Origin: Bacillus manliponensis
GTDB lineage: Bacteria; Bacillota; Bacilli; Bacillales; Bacillaceae_G
Assembly: GCF_000712595.1 (NCBI RefSeq)
Contig: NZ_JOTN01000009.1
Span: forward strand, 116,638 to 180,637
DNA: 64,000 nucleotides
Direction: 5' to 3'
A program made the translations under genes and the position numbers. How positions within the stretch are numbered: position 1 is the first letter of the stretch; each line of letters starts with the position of its first letter. Under the pieces are notes generated by a model. It did no database searches. It saw only the letters and a program-made list of their open reading frames with translations, and was not told the origin of the DNA. Shown piece after piece: positions 40,150 through 48,241 of the stretch.

Positions 40150-41880
40150 ATGCATATGGATGAAGGAGGAACTTTGCAGTTAACGAGTCATGCTCTTCAG
40201 GTAATGAATAATGGAATCGCGGTTACAAGTCATGATGGAATCATTACATTCAGTAATCCATCATTTTATAGCATGCTAAACAAAAACGAAAATGAAATAA
40301 AGGGTAAACACATATCGGCGATTATCCCTAATCGTAAACAGCTAGTAGTCAATCAAAATGATAATTTGTACAAGTATGAGTGTAAATTTGGTAACCAAGT
40401 ATTCGTTGTGAATGAATCTCCTATATATCAAGGTGGGAAAGAATACGGATCGATTGTCATTCTAGAAAATAAGGGGAAGAGCATATCGTCTTTGGAAAGT
40501 GCTATTAGCCGATATGAAAATGCTTTGAATTTACTGTCTGAATGTATTATAGGGGTGAATGAGCAAGGAATCATCAATTTTTTTAGTGGTGCTTATGCAC
40601 AATTTTTGGGGATTAATGATCCGAAAGAAGCGATTGGGAAGCATTGTACGGAGGTTGTTGAGAATACGCGGATGCATATTGTTGTGAAGACGGGACAGGT
40701 GGAAATTGGGCATATTCAGCGCGTGAATAGTCAGAATGTTATTGCAAATCGTATCCCTATTATGAAGAAAGGGAAGGTTATTGGTGCGATTGGTAAAATC
40801 ATGTTTCATGATATCCAGCAGTTTAAAGTTTTAGCAGATCAGATTAGCACAATGGAATCGAAGTTATCATACTATCAAACTGAGTTAAAGCGACTGCAAG
40901 AAGGGAGATTTTCGTTTCAAAGTATTGTAGGTGAGAGTGCGAAAATGGAAGAAGTGAAAATGATGGCTTTGAAGGTTTCAAAAAGTCGGTCTACGGTTTT
41001 GATAAGAGGAGAAAGTGGAACGGGGAAGGAGCTTTTTGCCAATGCGGTTCATCATGCGAGTCCGCGTGCTGATGGTGCGTTTATTCGGTTGAATTGTGCT
41101 GCGATTCCGAGGGATCTTTTAGAAGCTGAATTGTTCGGGTATGAAGAGGGTGCTTTTACCGGAGCGAAAAAAGGTGGTAAGCCTGGAAAGATTGAGCTAG
41201 CTCATAATGGGACGTTGTTTTTAGATGAGATCGGCGATATGTCTTTGGACATGCAGGTGAAGTTGCTTCGGGTGCTGCAAGAGAAAGAAATTGAAAGAAT
41301 CGGCGGCACAAAAACTCATAAGATTGATGTCCGTTTTATTGCGGCAACGCATCGAAACCTTCGTGAAATGGTGCAAAGAGGGGAATTTAGAGAGGATTTA
41401 TATTATAGGCTACATGTGTTTGGGATTGATATTCCTCCACTGCGAGAACGTAAGGAAGATATCGTACATTTAACGGAATTTTTAATTCGGAAATTGAATA
41501 AGGAGCTTGATAGTAGCGTTCTTTCATTGGATAAGCGAGTGAGGGACATATTTATGGAGCATGATTGGCCAGGGAATATTCGGGAGCTAGAGAATGTGCT
41601 GGAGAGAGCGATGAATGTTGTGGAAGGAACGGTTATTCACGTGCAACACCTTCCTGTTTATTTACGGCAAAAAGATTTGGAAGAAGAGTTATATCATGAG
41701 AGATATCAAGGGGAGAACGAGATAAGTTATTCACTGCAGGTGGAAGTGGAATCCGCTGAGAAACGGGTGATTACGAGAGCTTTGGAGAAAACAGCTAGAA
41801 ATATAAAAGAGGCAGCTGAACTTTTGGGGATTCATCGGGCTAGCTTATATCGAAAAATAGAAAAGTACGGAATTGGATAA
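40150..41880 (+). CDS. Sigma-54-dependent transcriptional activator with PAS domains
   Basis: A 576-residue enhancer-binding protein. Two PAS-like sensor domains (about 10-110, SHDGIITFSNPSFYSML; about 125-230, GVNEQGIINFFSGAY) precede a sigma-54 AAA+ domain with Walker A GESGTGKE (about 288), the sigma-54 contact loop GAFTGA (about 333) and LFLDEIGDMSLDMQVKLLR, and a Fis-type helix-turn-helix at the end (NIKEAAELLGIHRASLYRKI). ATG 40150 is seven bases after AGGAGG; the ATG at 40108 lies before that site. It should activate the sigma-54 promoter at 42048 by binding the repeats at 41905-41975, with a ligand sensed by the PAS domains. Confidence 0.94.
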   Translation: MHMDEGGTLQLTSHALQVMNNGIAVTSHDGIITFSNPSFYSMLNKNENEIKGKHISAIIPNRKQLVVNQNDNLYKYECKFGNQVFVVNESPIYQGGKEYGSIVILENKGKSISSLESAISRYENALNLLSECIIGVNEQGIINFFSGAYAQFLGINDPKEAIGKHCTEVVENTRMHIVVKTGQVEIGHIQRVNSQNVIANRIPIMKKGKVIGAIGKIMFHDIQQFKVLADQISTMESKLSYYQTELKRLQEGRFSFQSIVGESAKMEEVKMMALKVSKSRSTVLIRGESGTGKELFANAVHHASPRADGAFIRLNCAAIPRDLLEAELFGYEEGAFTGAKKGGKPGKIELAHNGTLFLDEIGDMSLDMQVKLLRVLQEKEIERIGGTKTHKIDVRFIAATHRNLREMVQRGEFREDLYYRLHVFGIDIPPLRERKEDIVHLTEFLIRKLNKELDSSVLSLDKRVRDIFMEHDWPGNIRELENVLERAMNVVEGTVIHVQHLPVYLRQKDLEEELYHERYQGENEISYSLQVEVESAEKRVITRALEKTARNIKEAAELLGIHRASLYRKIEKYGIG

Positions 41881-41903
41881 AGGGCGAATAGGCCCTTTTT
41901 TAT
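41879..41903 (+). terminator. Intrinsic terminator of the activator gene
   Basis: AAAGGGC/GCCCTTT stem starting at the stop codon, followed by T. Confidence 0.75.
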
Positions 41904-41904
41904 T

Positions 41905-41975
41905 TGTCGCGTTTTTGCGACGTTTTCTTATATATGCGACATGGTTGTTATCGTTTGTAGCATATATGCGACATG
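41905..41975 (+). promoter_or_regulatory. Upstream activating sites of the sigma-54 activator
   Basis: Four GCGAC-type half sites: TGTCGC (41905-41910) facing GCGAC (41917-41921), and TATATGCGACATG twice (41931-41943, 41963-41975), 32 bases apart, about three helix turns. They lie 75-145 bases before the sigma-54 promoter. Confidence 0.65.
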
Positions 41976-42047
41976 TGAAGGTGGCTATGTAAGGGAGAGT
42001 GGTGCTTGCCCCTGAAGGAATAAGGGAATGGAGAGTGAGTCGATTTT

Positions 42048-42063
42048 TGGCACGGTTCTTGCT
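42048..42063 (+). promoter_or_regulatory. Sigma-54 promoter (-24/-12)
   Basis: TGGCAC-GGTTC-TTGCT, an exact match to the consensus TGGCAC-N5-TTGCW, 43 bases before the acyl-CoA synthetase start. Confidence 0.93.
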
Positions 42064-42105
42064 ATATAAATAAAAAGAATTGTAATAGGAAGGGGATGGA
42101 ATCTA

Positions 42106-43710
42106 GTGCTTGAGAATCAGAGTTTGCCACATTTTCTTATGCAGAGTATTGAAAAGTCGCCTAATAAGGTGTATTTACAATTTGAAGAACAAAGAGTTAC
42201 GTATGAGGAGCTTTATCATCGGATTACAAGGGCCGCAGCGGGACTTTGTGAACTCGGTATTCAAAAAGGTGACAAGGTTTGTATTATGCTTCATAACAAC
42301 CCTGAATATCTGGATGTATGGTTTGCTTTATCTTTTATGGGAGTAATCGCAGTGCCTCTTAATGTGCATTTAAAAGGAGAAGGTCTGCAGTATATTTTAT
42401 CCCACTCCGATTGTAAGTTGATGATTGTTGATAAGGAATTTGTTCCTCAAGTTGCTTCTTGTTTACCGTTTATAAAAAGGGAAATCAAAATTGTTGTCCA
42501 CAGTAATAATGAAAGCGTAATCATTATGGATGATGGCAAAGAACGACCGGTAATTGGATTGAAAGACGTATTGAATACAAATCATCACTATCTTCCAAAT
42601 GAATCTGTTTCCTCCTCTTCTATCAACAGTATCCTTTACACCTCTGGAACGACTGGATTACCGAAAGGGGTCATGTTAAGTCATTCTGCTTATGTCAATT
42701 CTGCAAAGTCATTCGCCATTTATATAGTTGGCGCGAATTCGCAAGATATTTTATTTACAGCGTTGCCGTTATTTCATATTAACGCTCAAGCTCATACAGT
42801 GCTCGGTGCTATTTCTTCCAATGCGACGATTGCTCTTGGAAAGCGGTTTAGTGCTTCGCGTTTTTGGGATGAGATTCGAGGTCATGGCGCAACCATTTTC
42901 AATTCTTTAGGGTCTATGATTCCGATTCTCTGTAAGCAACCGGAAAAGGAAAATGATTATGAAAATCCAGCAAGGGTGACAGCTTGTGCCGCTACGCCTA
43001 AGGAATTTTGGAAGCCGTTTGAGGAGAGATTTGGCGTCCGAATTGTAGAAGGCTACGGATTAACGGAAACGACAGGGTTTTGTGTAACGAATCCATTGAA
43101 CGCTAATAAGCCACCTTCTATCGGAAAACCTTATTCCTACGTAGAAACGAAGATTGTGAATGAGGAAGGAACTGAAGTACGGGCTGGTGAAATCGGAGAG
43201 ATTTTCATCCGTGCTTTACAAGGACAAACATTCATGGAAGGTTACTATAAAATGCCAGATAAAACAGAGGAAGCGATGGAAGGAGGATGGTTCCATACAG
43301 GAGATCGCGGTTATCAGGACGAGGAAGGCTACTTATATTTTTGCGATCGAATCAAACAGTGTATTAGAAGACGGGGGGAAAACATCTCTTCTTGGGAAAT
43401 TGAAAAGGTCGTGAACAATCATCCGAAGGTGCTTGAATCAGCAGCTATCGGTGTCCCGTCAGAAGTGGGGGAAGAGGATGTTAAATTATATGTGATTTTG
43501 AAGCAAGGGGAAACGCTGTCTCATGAAGAGATTATAGATTGGTGTCAAGAACGCATGGCTTACTTTATGGTGCCGCGATACGTTCAGTTTCGTGAATCTT
43601 TCCCAAAAACAGCGACGGAACGGATTCAGAAGTTCAAGCTACAGGAAGAAGGGATCGGTACTGCTTGGGATCGCGAGCAGGCCGGATACGTCATTAAAAG
43701 AACGAGTTAA
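42106..43710 (+). CDS. AMP-dependent acyl-CoA synthetase/ligase
   Basis: A 534-residue ANL-superfamily enzyme: P-loop-like YTSGTTGLPKGVML (about 178-191), the adenylate motif EGYGLTETTGF (about 308), GDRGYQDEEGYLYF with the ribose-binding Asp, and RIKQCIRRRGENISSWEIEK with the hinge. It makes an acyl-CoA from a carboxylic acid, ATP and CoA. The final lysine segment reads KTATERIQKFKL. The start is GTG at 42106 with AGGAAGGGG upstream. It is the first gene of a sigma-54-driven operon with an enoyl-CoA hydratase and a GntP permease. Arrangement and class recall CaiC-type crotonobetaine/carnitine-CoA ligases, but the substrate is inference. Confidence 0.9.
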   Translation: MLENQSLPHFLMQSIEKSPNKVYLQFEEQRVTYEELYHRITRAAAGLCELGIQKGDKVCIMLHNNPEYLDVWFALSFMGVIAVPLNVHLKGEGLQYILSHSDCKLMIVDKEFVPQVASCLPFIKREIKIVVHSNNESVIIMDDGKERPVIGLKDVLNTNHHYLPNESVSSSSINSILYTSGTTGLPKGVMLSHSAYVNSAKSFAIYIVGANSQDILFTALPLFHINAQAHTVLGAISSNATIALGKRFSASRFWDEIRGHGATIFNSLGSMIPILCKQPEKENDYENPARVTACAATPKEFWKPFEERFGVRIVEGYGLTETTGFCVTNPLNANKPPSIGKPYSYVETKIVNEEGTEVRAGEIGEIFIRALQGQTFMEGYYKMPDKTEEAMEGGWFHTGDRGYQDEEGYLYFCDRIKQCIRRRGENISSWEIEKVVNNHPKVLESAAIGVPSEVGEEDVKLYVILKQGETLSHEEIIDWCQERMAYFMVPRYVQFRESFPKTATERIQKFKLQEEGIGTAWDREQAGYVIKRTS

Positions 43711-43745
43711 AGCACCTCATTACATATTGGGAAGAAGGGATTGTA

Positions 43746-44537
43746 TTGGAAAATAAGCGAGTTGTTTCATGGTCCAAAGAAAAAGGAATCGCGACGATTA
43801 TCATTGATAATCCTCCTGTGAATGTATTGAGCTATGCAGTGATTGAACAATTGACGACGGCGGTTGATGAAATTGAACGGGATAATGAAGTCATTGTTGT
43901 ACTTCTAACTGGCGCTGGGGAAAAAGCTTTCGTTGCCGGAGGGGACATCAAGTCATTTCCGGAATGGATTGGGAAAGGGAGTGAATATGCAGAAGAAAAA
44001 TCACTGTGGCTTCAGAACCCATTAAATAAAATAGAAAGACTATCAAAGCCTGTAATCGCTGTAATTAACGGATTAGCACTTGGGGGCGGGTGTGAGTTAG
44101 CTTTATCATGTGATTTGCGGATTATAGAAGACCATGCCAAAATCGGGCTTCCGGAAGTGACGCTAGGTTTGTTTCCAGGTGCGGGAGGAACGCAGCGTTT
44201 GCCTCGCTTAATCGGAACTGCGAGGGCAAAAGAAATGATGTTTACTGGTGAACCGCTCACTGCTGAAGAAGCCCTAGGAGTTGGTTTGGTAAATCATGTT
44301 GTTCCGCGTGGTGAAGCGCTGAACAAAGCGAAGGAGCTAGCTGGGAAGATGGCTCGATTCTCCCTTCCTGCTTTATCGTTGATGAAGCAATCTATCAATA
44401 AAGGATTATCTTATTCTCTTGAGGAAGGGCTAAAAATAGAGGCTGAAAATTTTGGGCATGTCTTTCAAACAAGTGATGTAAAAGAGGGAGTGGAAGCTTT
44501 TATAGAAAAGAGAGTACCGCTTTTTCAGCATAAATAA
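43746..44537 (+). CDS. Enoyl-CoA hydratase/isomerase family protein
   Basis: A 263-residue crotonase with NPPVNVLSY at the start, oxyanion segments EKAFVAGGDIKSF (about 62-74) and NGLALGGGCELALSCD (about 97-112), and both catalytic glutamate regions, IGLPEVTLGLFPGAGGTQRL among them. It would hydrate the enoyl-CoA made from the acid activated by the upstream ligase. The start is TTG at 43746, seven bases after AGAAGGGA, 35 bases after the ligase stop. It is a paralogue of the gene at 4851 but clearly a different subfamily. Confidence 0.9.
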   Translation: MENKRVVSWSKEKGIATIIIDNPPVNVLSYAVIEQLTTAVDEIERDNEVIVVLLTGAGEKAFVAGGDIKSFPEWIGKGSEYAEEKSLWLQNPLNKIERLSKPVIAVINGLALGGGCELALSCDLRIIEDHAKIGLPEVTLGLFPGAGGTQRLPRLIGTARAKEMMFTGEPLTAEEALGVGLVNHVVPRGEALNKAKELAGKMARFSLPALSLMKQSINKGLSYSLEEGLKIEAENFGHVFQTSDVKEGVEAFIEKRVPLFQHK

Positions 44538-44543
44538 AAAGAA

Positions 44544-44572
44544 TACGATGTCTGCCTTTGGTAGGCATCGTA
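44544..44572 (+). terminator. Hairpin between hydratase and permease genes
   Basis: TACGATGTCTGCC paired with GGTAGGCATCGTA across a short loop, without a T run. It probably adjusts mRNA stability or lets part of the transcripts end before the permease. Confidence 0.5.
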
Positions 44573-44626
44573 ACAACATATATAAGCTTAAAACAAATTT
44601 GAGAGAATTGAGGGGGGATTACAGTT

Positions 44627-46063
44627 ATGGATTTATTGATTGTGTTGTTGTCGCTTGGCTTGCTTATATTTGTAGCTTACCGGGGATTCTCAGTCATTTT
44701 ATTCGCTCCATTATGTGCTTTACTGGCTGTGTTTTTGACTGATCCAGTGCACGTTTTACCTTTCTTTTCTAATGTTTTCATGGCGAAGATGGTCGGATTT
44801 ATAAAATTATATTTTCCTGTGTTTTTGCTTGGAGCGATATTTGGTAAGGTGGTTGAAATCACTGGAATCGCAGAAAAAATTGCGAAAATCATTATCCATT
44901 TCATAGGTGTGAAAAGAGCCATTCTTTCTATCGTGTTAATGGGTGCGATTCTTACATACAGTGGCGTCAGTTTATTTGTTGCGGTATTTGCGATTTATCC
45001 ATTTGCAGCGCAATTATTTCGCGAAGCGAATATTCCGAAGCGTCTCATTCCAGCGACAATCGCATTCAGTGCATTTACGTTTTCAATGGATGCGCTTCCT
45101 GGATCGCCTCAAATTCAAAATGTTATTCCAACTACATTTTTTAAAACAGATATTTACGCAGCTCCCACATTAGGGGTTATTGGAGCGTTATTTATTTTTA
45201 CATTCGGTATGCTGTATTTGGAAAGGTGTAGGAAGAAAGCGGCAGCTAAAGGGGAGGGGTATTTCGGAAAAGGTGATGCGGCGTCTGAACTGGCTGCTAC
45301 AACTAGTGCACAAGCAGCACCAACGCCGATTATTTCAGGTGATGCTATTCCAGCTAGTTACTGGATAGCTTTCCTACCGCTCGTACTAGTTGGGGTGATG
45401 AATAAAGTCTTTACAGAATTTATCCCCGTTTGGTATACAAAGGGATTTGATTTTGCGTCCATCGGTTTGAAGGAGTACGGAACAATTGATATGGCACAAG
45501 TTGTGGGTATTTGGTCAGTGGAAATCGCACTTCTTATCGGTATACTGTCCGCTATATTATTAAACTTCCAAGCGGTAAAAGACCATTTTCAATCTATTAC
45601 AAGCGTGGGTGTAAGTGGTTCAATCTTAGCTGCGATGAACACTGCAGCTGAGTATGGATTCGGTGCCGTTATCGCTGCTTTACCTGGCTTTGTTATGATC
45701 CAAAATTATTTGACTGGGACATTTTCAAACCCTTTAATCAACGGAGCGGTCATGACGAATATATTATGCGGGCTAACGGGATCAGGATCGGGCGGAATGA
45801 GTATTACATTAGGTTTAATGGCAGACAAATATATTGAAGCAGCAGCGAACTTTGATATTCCATTAGATGTGCTGCATCGCGTAATTGCAATGGCAGCAGG
45901 AGGTATGGATACTCTTCCACATAACGGGGCAGTTATCACTTTGCTTGCAGTGACAGGATTAACGCATCGGGAAGCGTATAAAGAGATTTTTGGTATTACT
46001 TTAATTAAGACCGCTGCTGTTTTCTTTGTTGTTGGTGTGTATTTGATGTTTTCTATTGTATAA
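44627..46063 (+). CDS. GntP family permease
   Basis: A 478-residue transporter with about 12 membrane helices of the gluconate:H+ symporter GntP superfamily. Typical segments are GKVVEITGIAEKIAKIIIHF, ALPGSPQIQNVIPTTFF, LTGSGSGGMSITLGLMADKY and AAGGMDTLPHNGAVITLLAV. Relatives import gluconate, 3-hydroxybutyrate and other hydroxyacids. It follows the ligase and hydratase genes, so I infer that it brings in the acid which those enzymes degrade. GAGGGGGGATT lies before the ATG. A terminator at 46070 ends the operon. Confidence 0.9.
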   Translation: MDLLIVLLSLGLLIFVAYRGFSVILFAPLCALLAVFLTDPVHVLPFFSNVFMAKMVGFIKLYFPVFLLGAIFGKVVEITGIAEKIAKIIIHFIGVKRAILSIVLMGAILTYSGVSLFVAVFAIYPFAAQLFREANIPKRLIPATIAFSAFTFSMDALPGSPQIQNVIPTTFFKTDIYAAPTLGVIGALFIFTFGMLYLERCRKKAAAKGEGYFGKGDAASELAATTSAQAAPTPIISGDAIPASYWIAFLPLVLVGVMNKVFTEFIPVWYTKGFDFASIGLKEYGTIDMAQVVGIWSVEIALLIGILSAILLNFQAVKDHFQSITSVGVSGSILAAMNTAAEYGFGAVIAALPGFVMIQNYLTGTFSNPLINGAVMTNILCGLTGSGSGGMSITLGLMADKYIEAAANFDIPLDVLHRVIAMAAGGMDTLPHNGAVITLLAVTGLTHREAYKEIFGITLIKTAAVFFVVGVYLMFSIV

Positions 46064-46069
46064 GAGTGT

Positions 46070-46105
46070 ATAAGCCATCATTTTATGGAGTGATGGCTTA
46101 TTTGT
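46070..46105 (+). terminator. Intrinsic terminator of the sigma-54 operon
   Basis: Perfect arms ATAAGCCATCA and TGATGGCTTAT (46070-46080, 46091-46101), then TT. Confidence 0.78.
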
Positions 46106-46113
46106 ATGTCTAG

Positions 46114-46296
46114 TTTATCCCGCTATTTACAGTCCGTATCTAGCTATGACTCCTAAAGCACTCGAGCTACAGAAAGGATTAGCTTGTGGCTCGAGTGCTT
46201 GAACAGCCGTCTTCGTTTTTGAATGTAAAAGCCCGATTGGCCGGGCTAACACTCAGTGGGGATGAAGCCCCCCTGCTGAGTGAAGTTTCACTTTGT
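46114..46296 (+). repeat. bcr1-like element, long subtype (copy 8)
   Basis: Bounded by TTTAT (46114-46118) and TTTGT (46292-46296). It shares with copy 1 the special left part, here a good hairpin AAGCACTCGAGC/GCTCGAGTGCTT with GAACAGCCGTCTTCG, and the standard right end with AAGTTTCAC. The rest of the interval to 46559 is AT-rich without a gene. Confidence 0.78.
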
Positions 46297-46558
46297 CTTT
46301 TTTAAGGGTGTGGTTGTGTTTTGTATGGAAGGTAAACAATGTTTTCCTATTAATAATTTGTTAAAATAACAGTAATTGTAATTGGTTTTGCTTGCAAAAG
46401 TAGATACTTAAGAATTTGTTCATCGAGTTGTGCAAGATAATGAAATGAATAATTGATATAGATACAAATTAGTCTGTTTGGATTATATAGATGTATTTGT
46501 TATAAAGAAATAATGGTAAGCAAGAAATGTAAGAACAGGTGGGAGAAAAGGAGAACTT

Positions 46559-48241
46559 ATGCATAGTAATTTACGTGAGAATTTTTTAGTAGTGATGAAG
46601 GAATATTTAAACGCAAGAAAAGAAATGTTTGCTAAACATAAGATTAGTACATTTGTTAGAAATGATATGAAAGAAGAGATTTTTCGTTTACCTTTCATAC
46701 AAGAAGAACAATATGCTGTAATAGGATCAGCTGGAAAAGGGAATTGGGCAGCGATACCGTGGCTCGCTATTATGAATAGGAATATTACGATATCAACGCA
46801 AAGGGGATATTATATCGTTTATTTATTTAGTGAGGATATGAAACGGTTATATTTAACGTTTGCACAAGGTGTAACCGAAACTTCTAAAGAAGAGATGGAC
46901 AAGATAAAAGAGGAAATTCGTGAGCGTATTCCTATGTCTAGCAAAGTGAAAACAGATGATGATATTTATTTAGGAACAAATAAATATGCTAAGGATTATG
47001 CAACCTCTACGGCTGCTTACATTTTATACGAAGCTGATAACATGCCAAGTGAGGACGAGTTAGTAGCCGATTTAAAAGAAATGCTAGGTTACTATGAAGA
47101 GTACATTGCCTTTAGAGAGAAAGGGACTGATGTTGACGTGGTTCGTGAGGAAGAGAACGTATACATAACGCAGCAAGAAATTGTAAAGCATGTGTCTTCT
47201 TATATTCGAAGTAAAGGGTTTTACTATGATAAAAAAGATTTAATTAACTTCTTCCTATCTTTAAAAACAAAGCCGTTTGTCATTCTATCAGGTATTTCTG
47301 GTACAGGGAAAACGAAGATTGTGCAGTGGTTTGCAGAAAGTTTAGGAGCAACAGAAGAGAATGGTCAATTTACACTAATTCCGGTGCGTCCTGATTGGAG
47401 TGATAGCTCTGATTTACTTGGTTATGTGAATATTCAAGGTGAGTTTCAAAAACGATCATTATTAAATGTGCTAAAGGCCGCGGAAGTAGAACCGAATAAG
47501 CCTTATTTTGTTGTGCTCGATGAAATGAATTTAGCACGCGTTGAGTATTATTTCAGTGATTTTTTAAGTGTGATTGAAAGTCGTAGATGGCAGGACGGAA
47601 AGATTATAACGTTAGCGGTTCTTCCAAAAGATATCGTTGGAGAACACATTACCATTCCGGATAATGTATATATCGTAGGAACAATCAATATGGATGAAAC
47701 AACGCACCCGTTAAGTAAAAAAGTATTAGATCGTGCTAATACGATTGAATTTAATCAAGTGGAGTTAAATTCTTTCGATTTCTTAATGGAATCAGAAGAG
47801 AAGCTGGCGAAACATGCTTCTAATTCTTCTTTAACGACAAAGTTTCTTCATTTAAAAGAATGTTTTAAAGAGCATGAAGAACTTGTAAAAGAAGTCTCTA
47901 ACATTTTAACGAAAGTTAATAACATCCTTGAACAAATTGGAGCGCAAGTTGGATATCGTGTGCGTGATGAAATTTGTTTCTATATGGCTTATAGCACAGA
48001 AGGCAGTTTACTAGAATCAGAAGAGGCGCTAGATTATCAAATTTACCAAAAGGTTTTACCTCGAATCGCAGGAAGTGACGGACGAACGGAAGCGGTATTG
48101 AAAGGGTTGTATGAGTTATGCTCTGGACGAGAGTATGATGGTGAAGAAGTGTTTGACGCAAAGTATGCACGTTCTACGAAGAAGTTGTCTCACATGTTAA
48201 GGAGGTTAGAATACGATGGTTTCACCTCTTTCTGGATCTAA
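46559..48241 (+). CDS. McrB-like AAA GTPase with MrcB-type N-terminal domain (DUF3578)
   Basis: A 560-residue protein. Residues 20-150 (YAVIGSAGKGNWAAIPWLAI and GYYIVYLFSEDMKRLYLTFA) match the DUF3578/MrcB N-terminal domain, a predicted reader of modified DNA. Residues 210-480 are the McrB motor: Walker A GISGTGKT (about 247), Walker B VLDEMNLARVEYYFSDF (about 320) and GTINMDETTHPLSKKVLDRA with sensor residues. McrB proteins use GTP to drive restriction of methylated DNA with a nuclease partner, here the next gene, which overlaps by 26 bases. GGAGAACTT lies before the ATG. Confidence 0.88.
   Translation: MHSNLRENFLVVMKEYLNARKEMFAKHKISTFVRNDMKEEIFRLPFIQEEQYAVIGSAGKGNWAAIPWLAIMNRNITISTQRGYYIVYLFSEDMKRLYLTFAQGVTETSKEEMDKIKEEIRERIPMSSKVKTDDDIYLGTNKYAKDYATSTAAYILYEADNMPSEDELVADLKEMLGYYEEYIAFREKGTDVDVVREEENVYITQQEIVKHVSSYIRSKGFYYDKKDLINFFLSLKTKPFVILSGISGTGKTKIVQWFAESLGATEENGQFTLIPVRPDWSDSSDLLGYVNIQGEFQKRSLLNVLKAAEVEPNKPYFVVLDEMNLARVEYYFSDFLSVIESRRWQDGKIITLAVLPKDIVGEHITIPDNVYIVGTINMDETTHPLSKKVLDRANTIEFNQVELNSFDFLMESEEKLAKHASNSSLTTKFLHLKECFKEHEELVKEVSNILTKVNNILEQIGAQVGYRVRDEICFYMAYSTEGSLLESEEALDYQIYQKVLPRIAGSDGRTEAVLKGLYELCSGREYDGEEVFDAKYARSTKKLSHMLRRLEYDGFTSFWI

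Noticed and set aside
13409-46296. CRISPR array
   Set aside because: The repeated units are kilobases apart, have TTTAT flanks and internal hairpins, and there are no spacers or cas genes.
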